Source: Chrysaora quinquecirrha
Taxonomy: Eukaryota > Cnidaria > Scyphozoa > Semaeostomeae > Pelagiidae
Length of the DNA stretch: 64,000 bases
Assembly: GCA_014526335.1 (NCBI GenBank)
Contig: JACTAT010000048.1
Span: 902,440 to 966,439, forward strand
Reading direction: 5' to 3'
Positions 23,290-33,593 of this stretch are shown one piece after another. The translations under genes and the position numbers were made by a program. The stretch's first letter is position 1. Every line of letters begins with the position of its first letter. The notes below the pieces were generated by a model, which saw only the letters and a program-made list of their open reading frames with translations, searched no databases and was not told where the DNA came from.

Positions 23290-25835
23290 TTTGTTTTTGA
23301 GAATACAGTAGGTAGTTGGTCACTCGTGCAGTGAAACACTTATGGTGACGTACACTGCACTAACTGCGTAGCTCAATTGTCGCTTGTTTTGTATCTTATA
23401 GAATGAGGAAATCACTGGTAATAAAATGAAAACTGATGATGTAGACAATGTTAACGAGAATACAGTAAGTAGTTGGTCACTCGTGCAGTGAAATACTTAT
23501 GGTGACGTACACTGCACTAACTGCGTAGCTCAATTGTCGCTCGTTTTGTATCTTATAGAATGAAGAAATCGCAAGTAAGAAAATGAAAACTGATGATGTA
23601 GACAATGTTAACGAGAATACAGTAAGTAGTTGGTCACTCGTGCAGTGAAATACTTATGGTGACGTACACTGCACTAACTGTGTAGCTCAATTGTCGCTCG
23701 TTTTGTATCTTATAGAATGAAGAAATCGCAAGTAAGAAAATGAAAGCTGATGAGGTAGACAATGTTAACGAGAATACAGTAAGTAGTTAGTCATTTGTGC
23801 AGTGAAATACTTATGGTGACGTACACTGCACTAACTGCGTAGCTCAATTGTCGCTCGTTTTGTATCTTATAGAATGAAGAAATCGCAAGAAAGAAAATTA
23901 AAGCTGATTATGTAGACAATGTTAATTAAAATACAGAAAGTAGTTAGTCATTCGTGCAGTGAAATACTTATGGTGACGTACACTGCACTAACTGTGTAGC
24001 TCAATTGTCGCTCGTTTTGTATCTTATATAATGAAGAAATCGCAAGAAAGAAAATGAAAGCTGATGATGTAGACAATGTTAATCAAAATCCAGTAAGTAG
24101 TTAGTCATTCGTGCAGTGTAATACTTATGGTGACGTACACTGCATTAACTGCGTAGCTCAATTGTCGCTCGTTTTGTATCTTATAGAATGAAGAAATCGC
24201 AAGAAAGAAAATGAAAGCTGATGATGTAGACAATGTTAACGAGAATACAGTAAGTAGTGAGTCATTCGTGCAGTGAAATACTTATGGTGACGTACACTGC
24301 ACTAACTGTGTAGCTCAATTGTCGCTCGTTTTGTATCAAATAGAATGAAGACATCGCAGGAAATAAAATGAAAGCTGATGATGTAGACAATGTTAATGAG
24401 AATACAGTAAGTAGTTGGTCACTCGTGCAGTGAAATACTTATGGTGACGTATACTGCACTAACTGCGTAGCTCAATTGTCGCTCGTTTTGTATTTTATAG
24501 AATGAAGAAATCGCAAGTAAGAAAGTGAAAGCTGATGATGTAGACAATGTTAACGAGAATACAGTATGTAGTTAGTCATTCGTGCAGTGAAATGCTTCTG
24601 GTGACGTACATTGCACTAACTACGTAGCTCAATTGTTGCTCGTTTTGTATCTTATAGAATGAAGAAATCGCAAGAAAAAAATGAAAGCTGATGATGTAGA
24701 CAATGTTAACGAGAATACAGTAAGTAGTTAGTCATTTGTGCAGTGAAATACTTACAGTGACGTACACTGCACTAACTGCGTAGCTCAATTGTCGCTCGTT
24801 TTGTATCTTATAGAATGAAGAAATCGCAAGTAAGAAAATGAAAGCTCATGATGTAGACAATGTTAACGAGAATACAGTAAGTAGTTAGTCATTCGTGCAG
24901 TGAAATACTTATGGTGACGTAGCTAAACTGCACTAACTGCGTAGCTCAATTGTCGCTCGTTTGTATCTCATAGAATGAGGACATCGCAAGAAAGAAAATG
25001 AAAGCTGATGATGTAGACAATGTTAATGAGAATACAGTAAGTAGTTGGTCACTAGTGCAGTGAATTACTTATGGTGACGTACACTGCACTAACTGCGTAG
25101 CTCAATTGTGGCTCGTTTTGTATCTTATAGAATGAAAAAATTGCAAGTAAGAAAATGAAAGCTGATGATGTAGACAATGTTAACGAGAATACAGTAAATA
25201 GTTAGTCATTCGTGCAGTGAAATACTTATGGTGACGTACACTGCACTAACTGCGTAGCTCAATTGTCGCTCGTTTTGTATCTTATAGAATGAAGAAATCG
25301 CAAGAAAGAAAATGAAAGCTGATGATGTAGACAATGTTAACGAGAATACAGTAAGTAGTGAGTCATTCGTGCAGTGAAATACTTATGGTGACGTACACTG
25401 CACTAACTGCGTAGCTCAAGTGTCGCTCGTTTTGTATCTTATAGAATGAAGAAATCGCAAGTAAGAAAATGAAAGCTGATGATGTAGACAATGTTAACGA
25501 GAATACAGTAAGTAGTTAGTCATTCGTGCAGTGAAATACTTATGGTGACGTACACTGCACTAACTGCGTAGCTCAATTGTCGCTCGTTTTGCATCTTATA
25601 GAATGAAGAAATCGCAAGTAAGAAAATGAAAGCTGATGATGTAGACAATGTTAATCAAAATACAGTAAGTGGTTAGTCATTCATGCAGTGAAATACTTAT
25701 GGTGACGTACACTGCACTAACTGTGTAGCTCAATTGTCGCTCGTTTTGTATCAAATAGAATGAAGACATCGCAAGAAAGAAAATGAAAGCTGATGATGTA
25801 GACAATGTTAATGAGAATACAGTAAGTAAAAGTAA
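23290..25835 (+). repeat. 157-bp exon-intron satellite, 16 units
   Basis: CTTATGGTGACGTAC recurs at 23339, 23496, 23653 and onward, a 157-bp period. Each unit has a pyrimidine-rich tract ending TCTTATAG, a 63-nt open block (begins AATGAAGAAATCGC, ends GAGAATACA) and GTAAGTAGT. The 63 nt read as 21 codons, NEEIASKKMK through VNENT, in phase 0 at both borders. The last unit joins in phase 0 to the exon at 26001. Lesions by eye: unit 4 has a TAA and no donor; unit 5 lost the acceptor AG; unit 9 has a 1-nt deletion; unit 12 has an altered donor. Most others look spliceable. Confidence 0.9.
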
Positions 25836-26000
25836 TAAGTCATTGGTATAGTGGAAAAGTTATCGCGACATCTATCATATTTTGAATAATTTCTTAGGTT
25901 GATTTCTGGATTTCTTATTTTTCATAGGTTGTTGTTTAGACGCTTGTATATTTGCCTGTGAATGTCCATAGAATTATTCTTATCATTAATCTTTCTTTAG

Positions 26001-27063
26001 GCTACAGCTACAGTGGTTACAGATAATGAGGATGGAGTTGATGATGATGTGCTGCATGTAATGTCGAGTGCTAACTTGCAGTTACCAAGCATAGATTACA
26101 CTTCTGAGATACAACAGTACTGCATTGCAACTGAACATCTAACCATGGAACGCAACTTCACTGTTACAATTCCATGTGATCCTGTTCTGTTAGAAGCTAA
26201 AGACTACCTACAGCGTAGTGAAGTCGACGGTAATCAGTTGTGTGTTCGAATTGGAGATAGTTTCTTCGATTTGAAGGGGATCAATCATTGCTTAAAATTG
26301 GATCAGCTCATGAAAAGAAGAGAAGATATTGCTGCGAAACGTACATGGTTCATTTGCGTTTCACGTAATTTACAGCAACCTGAGGGCACCCCGAGCCTTG
26401 ATAAAACTGCAGCTATTAACCTTCTCAAGGCAATCCACGAAGATTCAAAAACAGGAAGACAATGCCACTTGGAAGCATTAATTGGAAATAGGTGGATAAA
26501 CGGTGCTATCATTGATAGCATGATCTCCATTCTAAATTGTCAATCAAAGGACACATTTGCATTCAATTTCAATGTGACGGAAAGCCTAGAAAAAATACCA
26601 TCCGTAGCTTACAGAGCTTTCAAGAAGAAATGGTCTACTAGCTTGCCAAAAAGGCTTGTTTTCTCCATTCATATAAGCATGTTTGGGGAGAAGACCTACA
26701 AATGTGACCGTCAACGGCATACGCTACCCAGCTAATCATTTTGCATCTGGTGTATACGACTTTGAGTCAAATACATTGTTTTATGGCGATTCTCTTGGTT
26801 TTCCAATGCCTGAAGGTTTAGAAAACGCATTTCGATGTCTCTTGGGACTGATACTGAATGGAACCAAGGCAAGTGAGTGCCTATTTGAATCAGTTCACAA
26901 CAATCCAAATAACCACCTGAATCCAACTAATCATGGTTGCAACGAACTTTGTTGGCCCTTTTTCCCCCTGTATAGTGATGGATCCATTTGCGGCATCGCA
27001 ACAATGATAGTCTTATGCATGGCATCTCTAGATTTTGCATCCTTCCTTTCCATGCGGCGATCG
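26001..27063 (+). pseudogene. Inner-element gene: Ulp1-like cysteine protease region
   Basis: Starts after the acceptor CTTTCTTTAG (26000) with GCT-ACA-GCT, in phase with the last satellite exon. An acidic start (DNEDGVDDDV) is followed by a Ulp1/C48-like fold: GNRWINGAIIDSMI (the usual W-L-N-D region), PANHFASGVYDF (catalytic His), FYGDSLGFP (catalytic Asp), YSDGSICGIATMI (catalytic Cys in a CG motif). The usual Gln before the Cys is not evident. A frameshift near 26690 separates the first part from the His/Asp/Cys part. The exon ends TCG|GTAAGT. Role inferred: SUMO/ubiquitin-like deconjugation, as in Ulp1 domains carried by several transposon families. Confidence 0.72.
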
Positions 27064-27174
27064 GTAAGTCAACATTTGTGTCAATTTATGTATCTGAAAG
27101 ACATTTCTGCATTTAACCACTTTCTGAGGCTGGTCACAGCCAAATGGCTAATATCTGGGTTTGTCGACCTCTAG
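27064..27174 (+). other. Intron in the inner-element gene
   Basis: 111 bp, from TCG|GTAAGT to GACCTCTAG|GAT. Both sides are in phase 0, giving ..SMRRS|DIRTNRS... It removes an in-frame TAG that would otherwise end the frame. Confidence 0.75.
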
Positions 27175-29312
27175 GATATACGAACAAACAGATCCAAAGA
27201 ATCATCTGCTATGAACACCTCCAAATTCCAAGGCTTGGAGTTTGATAAAGCTGAAGAGGTAGCTGAAGAGGTGGAAAACACAGATTCTACAGCAGCAACA
27301 GCTTCGGATGAAAACACTTTTGCGTTTAGAGACGCTAGCCATATGAAGGGGAACGAAGGCTACAAGATGTTTACAAGGACATGCACAGATGCTGTGGTAA
27401 AATGCAATGAGAAGAGAAAACATTTCCACTGTCGTCTATGCCCTTTGTCAAAGGTGGAATTCTTCGAATCGAAAATAAAATGTCACATTGAAAGCTCCCA
27501 TCTCAACGCAAAGAGGGTTGTTAGACACAACAACATCATGATAACACCGTGCAAACTAGAGCATGTGGATAAAGCATTCAAGAAGAGTTCTGTTTCGCAT
27601 TATCATTGCCCCGAATGTGGAAATGCCATACAACAAAAAGAACCATTTGAGAAACATCTGCATGGTCACGAAGTTAGAGAGCGTAACCCAACTGATGTTC
27701 GACAACCTGCCAAAAAGATCAAGTAAGTCTAGAAAGGACATGTCGGAACCAGATAATAACAAGGAAGCAGAGTCACTAGTCAGAAGACAAGATCCAAAAG
27801 AGCGCGTTCAGTGTGCAATTTGTAAGATGCTCATTAGTGCAAGGAATATGAATCGACATATGAAGGCAAAGCACGAAATTCAAATGAATCATACAGCGGT
27901 CTGTTGTGATGGAGCAAGAGGCATTTATATGGTCAAGAGATCTCATCATGGTGGTGTTGGCTTTCCAATACATGTGCAGAAAATAGTTACATCATCGAAT
28001 AGCAACGTTATTGACTGTGAAGTAGCAAGCTGCAAAACTCAACTGGAAATGGCAGAGCGGTCGGGAATGAGAGGACGTGAGTGCTCTCATCTATTGTTGG
28101 TAAACGAAGCGCATTACCCGACCAAGGTCCAGTTGAATGAATTTGCACTGACTGAACTAAGTGCTGCTAACAAGTTTAAAGTTTTAAAGCAGGAAACCGT
28201 AGATAGCTGTTGCAGACAGAACGAGTTGGCTTGTCAGCAGAATGCACCAGCAGTTGTTGAGTGGGACGATGGCAACTTCATTCATCTATCCGTTTATGAT
28301 GGCAAACGCCGGTTCTTTCCTGTCCGCCTACACTGCATCGTTACTTACCAGAAAGAGAAGCAGCAGCTAGATTGTCGATGCGGTCTAAACCATTGCTTCT
28401 GCTTGCACAAAGCTATGGCATTGTGGTACCTGTATCAAACAGGAAGAATCAAAAACACAGTTGATGTTGGGGCAAAGTTGAACGAAGAAGATGATGATGC
28501 AGATCCTGGAGAAAATACATATCTAGATGATGCAGAGGAAGAGCAATGCGAGTTGCATGGAGAAAAGCAAACAATTATATACCCGCCTGTTGAGGATGAA
28601 ATAGCTCTAAAAATGATTAAATACATGAGAGAACATAAACGCATCCCTTTTCCACCTCTGGAATGGCATCAGGCAATCGATGCACAAGAGCTTCCTCGCT
28701 GTTTCAAACCAACAGAATGACAATGCCATGAGTGCAAAGGGAAACTAGCAGGACCTTTCCGCATCACACAGAAGGCAAAAATCCTGACAATGACCGAAAT
28801 GTTGGAAGGAGTGGAAACGTTTTTCAAAGTGTGCAATAAATGCAACAATTACTACAGGTATCAAGAATTTGAAGACGGAGTGCATAACTTCGATGACAGC
28901 CTCCTTATTGGTATAGATGTATGCATATTTCTACGGTCAGCAGCAAAGAACCACACTGCCGTTGGTACCGTATGCAGCATATTGTCAGATATATGGGATT
29001 TCAAGGTCCATGAGGCAAAAGTTTTAAATGCTGAGGAGAGAGCTGATATAGGCACTTGAGAAGGAGTCATTCAACAGCGTAATCTTTCAGAGCACACCTC
29101 GAGTGAAGCCAAGAACATTGTTCAGCTGGGATATAGAATTGTACTGCCATTGTAGGAAACCATTTATTTCAGAGCCCCTCACCAAATGCACTGCTTGCAA
29201 AGGATGGTTCCATGAGCGTTGTGAAACCGGAGACATGAAAGACTCTTCGTGGAAATGCAAAGAATGCAAAGTGAAAACTAACATACCAATATCGCAAACA
29301 GTGCTTAGCTAG
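27175..29312 (+). pseudogene. Inner-element gene: C2H2, SWIM/CxC4 and PHD fingers
   Basis: In order: an acidic linker; C2H2 fingers (CRLCPLSK..H..H; YHCPECGNAIQQ..H..H; VQCAICKMLISARNMNRHMKAKH); a SWIM/CxC4-like cluster (CRCGLNHCFCLHKAMALW, ~28375); a CxxC pair with CNKCNNYYRYQEF and NFDDSLLIGIDVC; and a C-terminal PHD (YCHCRKPF..CTACKGWFHERC..WKCKECK, 29146-29268), ending at 29312. The middle resembles the HMGXB3 / KDZ-associated cysteine clusters as I know them. Breaks: 1-nt frameshift near 27720, in-frame TGA at 28718, frameshift near 29055. Few lesions suggest a fairly young pseudogene. Confidence 0.78.
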
Positions 29313-29779
29313 ACAGCGCTTTTCCATTTTGATCATGTTGAGTTTTTGTTCTGTTATGTTATAGCTTTCAACTTGTTATTTTTCAGCTAACTATATCGAC
29401 AAAACATATGTAGGATGGTCTACCCCTGTGTTTGTACAGACACTGCCGCATCACTTAAAATTACAATGTCATCCATGTGCTCCAGGTTTCTTTATGCTTG
29501 TGAACCTAATAAGATTATGTCCATCTGCCGAAAAATATAATTTTGTAATAGTGTAATCATGTTATGTAATGATGTAGTGCACATTACAGATGTAAGTTAT
29601 CTTATCAGTAATAGAATTTAGGGTACAACGACAAGAGTACTGCAACAGAATGAAGTGGAAAGACTAGACCTTACCTAATATGCATGAAATAAGTGATGCA
29701 GTGGCGCCTGTACAAAGACGTTGGTAGAATATCCTACACATAAGCTATGAGAATAGAAACGTTTCCATTTGTAATACTA
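29313..29779. other. 3' region of the inner gene, no gene seen
   Basis: AT-rich sequence between the PHD stop and the 156-bp array. Presumed 3' UTR and spacer of the inner element. Confidence 0.5.
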
Positions 29780-30440
29780 GAAAAGTAAAAGTTACAATTT
29801 CTCTATTTTACGCCAATGTGTTTTTCCAAACCATGACGTCAGAAGCAAAAAAATACAAAGAGATTTGCTTCAAGTCACCTTTGTTTCCTATTCTATTTGA
29901 TCTTCTGCATTTATTCAATTGATTAAGTGAGGTTAGAAAAGTAAAAGTTACAATTTCTCTATTTTACGCCAATGTGATTTTACAAACCATGATGTCAGAA
30001 GCAAAAAAATACAAAGAGATTTGCTTCAATTCACCTTCGTTTCCTATTCTATTTGATCTTCTGCATTTATTCAATTGATTAAATGAGGTTAGTAAAGTAA
30101 AAGTTACAATTTCTCTATTTTACGCCAATGTGTTTTTCCAAACCATGACATCAGAAGCAAAAAAATACAAAAAGATTTGCTTCAAGTCACCTTTGTTTCC
30201 AATTCTATTTGATCTTCTGCATTTATTCAATTGATTAAATGAGGTTGGAAAAGTAAAAGTTACAATTTCTCTATTTTACGCTTACATGTTTTTTCTAAAC
30301 TATGACGTCAGAAGTAAAAAATATAAATAGATCTGCGTTAATTTACGTTCGCATCTTATTCTAATTTGATCTCCTGCAATCTGCATTTATTAGATTGATT
30401 TCAATAGATGAGACAAGTAAGAGTTACAGTTTCTCGATTT
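29780..30440. repeat. 156-bp tandem repeat, ~4.2 copies
   Basis: AAAAGTAAAAGTTACA recurs at 29781, 29937, 30093 and 30249 and, degraded, near 30411. Each unit contains TTTCTCTATTTTACGCC, which resembles the TCTATTTTAC motif of the inner element's terminal repeats. These look like subterminal repeats of that element. Confidence 0.9.
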
Positions 30441-30485
30441 TACGCCTATAAAATTTTCAGATTCTTTCTCTATCTTTCTCTTTCT

Positions 30486-30522
30486 CTTATACATGAGTAT
30501 GTGCAACTTACTCATGTATAAG
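30486..30522. repeat. Perfect 14-bp hairpin
   Basis: CTTATACATGAGTA (30486-30499) and its exact complement (30509-30522) around a 9-nt loop, between the 156-bp array and the right TIR of the inner element. No T-run follows, so a terminator role is not indicated. Confidence 0.7.
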
Positions 30523-30754
30523 AATTACAGTAAAATACTTCAGTACTTTGAAAAAAAAGACCATCTTTCATGCAGTTTTGGGCCACGCAGTTTGCAACAG
30601 ATTTGCTCACGCGCTGAAGATTCCGCCGCACTGCGAGCAAGAATCTCCAGCAGCGCTGCCTCGTTTTAAAAATTACCCTTCGACTGGACCTGGCCTAACT
30701 TTCATGGTCAACTCCATGGATGTCAAGATTGTTGGTGAAAATTGGTGAATTGAG

Positions 30755-30920
30755 AAGGTAAATTCGATCGGTATTGACTTTCACATGTATTTGTGTTGCA
30801 ATAAAATGTTTAAAATCGATTTTTAGCATTTCTGCAGCAGTATATAGGATTTCTGTATTTTACGTCATATCCATTTCTATATTTTACTCATTTCTCTATT
30901 TTACTTCGCTCCGCGCCAGG
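30755..30920. repeat. Right terminal inverted repeat of inner element
   Basis: Inverted match to 23092-23250, ending CGCTCCGCGCCA. Differences from the left copy are few. Confidence 0.85.
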
Positions 30921-30927
30921 ATGGATG

Positions 30928-31123
30928 CAATAATTCGGTGTCGAATCGCGGAGCTGCAGAACCAGAAGATGATGATGATCTCCAAGAAGAACAGGACGAT
31001 GATGATGTGGAAAATGATGAAGATGATTTGAATTGCACAAGTGTTGATGTCGAGAAAGAGGCAGTCTTTGAATTGATACAGGAAATTTCATCATGGTCAC
31101 GTCCTCCACAGCCTCCATGTTGA
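30928..31123 (+). CDS. Outer-element gene, last exon (3' half)
   Basis: Continues the finger exon after the inserted element: NNSVSNRGAAEPEDDDD, a strongly acidic stretch, then EAVFELIQEISSWSRPPQPP and a stop at 31121-31123, about 30 bp before the right TIR. The frame is open across both copies of the 8-bp duplication, which is what an insertion into an intact coding exon predicts. Confidence 0.7.
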
Positions 31124-31150
31124 TCAGCAGAAAGTGAAAAAGAAATAACT

Positions 31151-31767
31151 CACGTGGACGATCGCCCTTGGCCCTCGGCAGTTTGACGTTGTTGTTATGT
31201 TCGTTGTTCTTAGGCCAATAATGTTATGGTATTTACAAAGTTCCAGTTTATTGTGGTTGCAGCAAGTTGATAGCTGAATGGTCTTCTGTTTTGACAGCAA
31301 AATGTGCATTCAAATTGCAAAACATGCTGGCAGAGGATGTTATTTTTATTCATAAACTTTTGTTCACTGACAAGCCTTGTCTTCCAGGAGTTTTGCAGGG
31401 TAAGTGTTGATTTTAAGATGATTTTTACCTTCGATTTGTGAGGAAATTTAGCTGTATACAAACAGGGCGAATTAGGCCAAATTTATTTGGCCATATAATT
31501 GATATTAGGCGGAAATTTAAAAATGCAAACGATGGAAATCTGGACTAACCCTTTTTCTTCGAAAAGATGGTTGCTTCGAGTTGTTAACAAGAAAATACAC
31601 GCGCAACAAAGCTGGAATTTGAGGGGCATTATCTCGCAGCTCGCATCCTCAATGGCCGCCACTTCCCCCTTCAGCGCAAAATTCTATTGTCTTTCGTGCA
31701 TTCTGATTGGTTGGTTGTAGCTGTCAACATGAATTCTGATTGGTTGAAACATTTTTCCCCCTTGCTT
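31151..31767. repeat. Right terminal inverted repeat of outer element
   Basis: Inverted copy of 19514-20138 with a few percent differences. It begins right after the last coding exon of the outer gene. Confidence 0.9.
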
Positions 31768-31979
31768 GTGCCCTATATAAAACGAAAGTAGACCGGCTGG
31801 TTCCCGAAAAGCTCAAAAGAGCTCGATGTTAATTGCAAGCAGCGAAAGCGATAAATGTACGCAAACTTGAACGAAACACAGCCAAAGCAAAAGGCACAGT
31901 GAGCACAGTATAAAGACATAGTTAAGTCAATACGGTAACCAACCACATTTGCGATTATCCAACGCAATATGATAAAGCT
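31768..31979. other. Right flank of outer element
   Basis: Begins with the second GTGCCCT(A) copy, then a TATATAAAA stretch. No gene seen. Confidence 0.4.
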
Positions 31980-32460
31980 ACCACCATATCAAGCATAATA
32001 ACCCACAAGTGTAGTACACAAAGGTACGCGAAAACTGTCACCAGATCGTGCACAGTAACCCACAACAACAGGCGTAATTACCAACCACATGTAGTGCTTA
32101 TCCACCACATTACACCAAAAAAACCACCACAGCAAGCAGAGTAACAAATCACAACAGGCCTAGTAACCCACTACAAGTATGTAGTGATTGATTATCCACC
32201 ACAGTATGCCGAAACAACCCGCACATTAAGCATATTAACCCACCACAACAGGCGTTATGACCAACCACATGTAGTGACTATCCACCACAGTACGCCAAAA
32301 CGACTAGCACAGCAAGCATACACCACAATAGGCGTAATAACAGACCAAAAGAAGTTATTATCGACCACTGTACGCCAAACTATCACCACAGTAAGTAAGG
32401 TAACCCACCACAACAGGTGTAATAACCCACCGCAAGTATGTCGTGATTATTGTGCAACAT
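31980..32460. repeat. CCACCACA/AATAACCCACCAC repeat tract
   Basis: Degenerate units such as CATAATAACCCACCA and TATCCACCACAGTACGCC. Same family as 16.33-16.75 kb, here only in the C-rich orientation. Confidence 0.7.
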
Positions 32461-32930
32461 AATTTTCTTTTAAAATCCAAAACAACAGTTGGGGACAGCT
32501 CTTAAGCAATGTAAAATGCATTCTTACACTCTTACATAACGTAGCAGGGGTGGATCCAGACTGGTGCGACCGGTGCTCAAGCACCAGTCAGATTTTATAA
32601 TCATTATAACAAAAAAGTTTGGTATTATATCAGCTGATTTCTTATTTACTTGAAATGTTCTTTCCACGAAAATCATTCATCACACCCCTTTGATTATTCT
32701 TTGTTGTCATAATTGACCTAAATTTCCCTTCTTTGCGCTCTGTTCTATCAATGGATCACTGATTTCCAATGAGTCAGTGACGTGTTCACTTTTGATGTAT
32801 TCGGGGAAAATGCGGACCAGTTTTGTCAGAATGGCAAGGAAAGGCAGAAATGATTTGTACAGAGATACGTCACTGCAACCTTCAGCACCAGTGACCAGCA
32901 TTATTATAGTGATAAAATGAACTTCCACTG

Positions 32931-33593
32931 GTGCTCAACGTCACTTCCACTGGTGCTGAAGAGAATCAACCAATTAAAATGCAAGGCTCACTGGTGCTCA
33001 ACGTCACACGGAAAAGCAACGTCGTCACTGTGTTGGCGATAAAAGATGGAGGAGAATTATCACACATTCGCCATCTAGCTATGGAGGGTGATTATCTAGC
33101 ACGAGTTGCGTCAGTTCTCAAAGAGAAGTCATTTACCGAGGAAGAGAGAAGAATTCGATTGATTAGTATTAGAACTTTAGTAATAAATAATGTAAATAGT
33201 GTAAATAGACATAACAAAACGAGTACAGACAGAAGAGGTAACAGGAATTTAGGCCTAATTCAACAAGATGACTTCGCAGTATTACAGCTCCCTAAGAATG
33301 AAACAGACAGAAGAGCACCTGCTGGCATAATTCCCGCCAGGTCTGTATCTAAAAATTCGTTTGATTACATAAATGCATTAAGTAAGAAGCATAAAGTAGG
33401 TCTAAAATATTTCATTTCTAAAACAAGAAAGTTTGGCCTAATATTTGTGAGGCCAGCTAGGCATTCACAGTCATGTATGAGTCAATCCTGTTTTGAAATT
33501 GGCATGCAGCAAATTTCAGGTGGAGAAAACTGGAAAAATTATGCCAGCGGGTGCCAGAAACATGCGACAAAGCTCTTTGTACTTGTTTCATAA
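32931..33593 (+). CDS. Hypothetical ORF in the hAT element, ~220 aa
   Basis: An open frame beginning with repeats of the terminal-type sequence (TGGTGCTCAACGTCAC twice), then a basic, Asn-rich middle (NNVNSVNRHNK) and a tail with CMSQSCFEIGMQ. I recognise no domain. It could be the 5' exon of the OTU/hAT gene or a separate accessory protein. The first part is translated terminal repeat, so the annotated start is doubtful. Confidence 0.35.
   Translation: MLNVTSTGAEENQPIKMQGSLVLNVTRKSNVVTVLAIKDGGELSHIRHLAMEGDYLARVASVLKEKSFTEEERRIRLISIRTLVINNVNSVNRHNKTSTDRRGNRNLGLIQQDDFAVLQLPKNETDRRAPAGIIPARSVSKNSFDYINALSKKHKVGLKYFISKTRKFGLIFVRPARHSQSCMSQSCFEIGMQQISGGENWKNYASGCQKHATKLFVLVS

Larger units (their letters stand above)
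23084..30927 (+). mobile_element. 7.84-kb inner element inserted into the outer gene, 8-bp TSD
   Basis: CAATAATT at 23076-23083 and again at 30928-30935 brackets the insertion. Near-terminal inverted repeats of ~160 bp (23092-23250 and 30755-30920) begin TGGCGCGGAGCGAAG and continue with TAAAATAGAGAAATGAGT-type sequence. The outermost 9 bp of the two ends differ. Cargo: an exon-intron satellite, a Ulp1/C2H2/SWIM/PHD gene, and a 156-bp tandem repeat near the right end. I found no transposase core. The Ulp1 and SWIM/CxC4 fingers and 8-bp TSD recall KDZ (Zisupton-type) transposons and HMGXB3-like proteins. Confidence 0.85.
19514..31767 (+). mobile_element. ~12.25-kb DNA transposon with ~620-bp TIRs (outer element)
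   Basis: The left block (19514-20138) and right block (31151-31767) are inverted copies, differing at scattered sites. Outermost sequence is AAGCAAGGGGGAAAAATG. GTGCCCTA occurs at both outer borders (left ..CGTGCCCTA/AGCAAGG, right CCTTGCTT/GTGCCCTA..), a 7- or 8-bp target duplication depending on one ambiguous A. It encodes a multi-exon gene on the plus strand, interrupted by a second element at 23084-30927. Without that insertion its length would be ~4.4 kb. The superfamily is not certain. An ~8-bp TSD with a DUF6589-like protein would fit a hAT/Zisupton-like cut-and-paste element. Confidence 0.88.

Noticed and set aside
7830..25835. Possible CRISPR arrays
   Set aside because: Tandem units have no unique spacers, and the genome is eukaryotic.
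30548..30748. 66-aa frame near the inner element's right end
   Set aside because: Short, no domain, low support; might be a captured fragment but nothing distinguishes it from chance.
16306..32460. A single 16-kb composite transposon bounded by CCACCACA repeats
   Set aside because: The repeats are degenerate and form a local foldback at 16.3-16.7 kb; no terminal motif or target duplication supports it.
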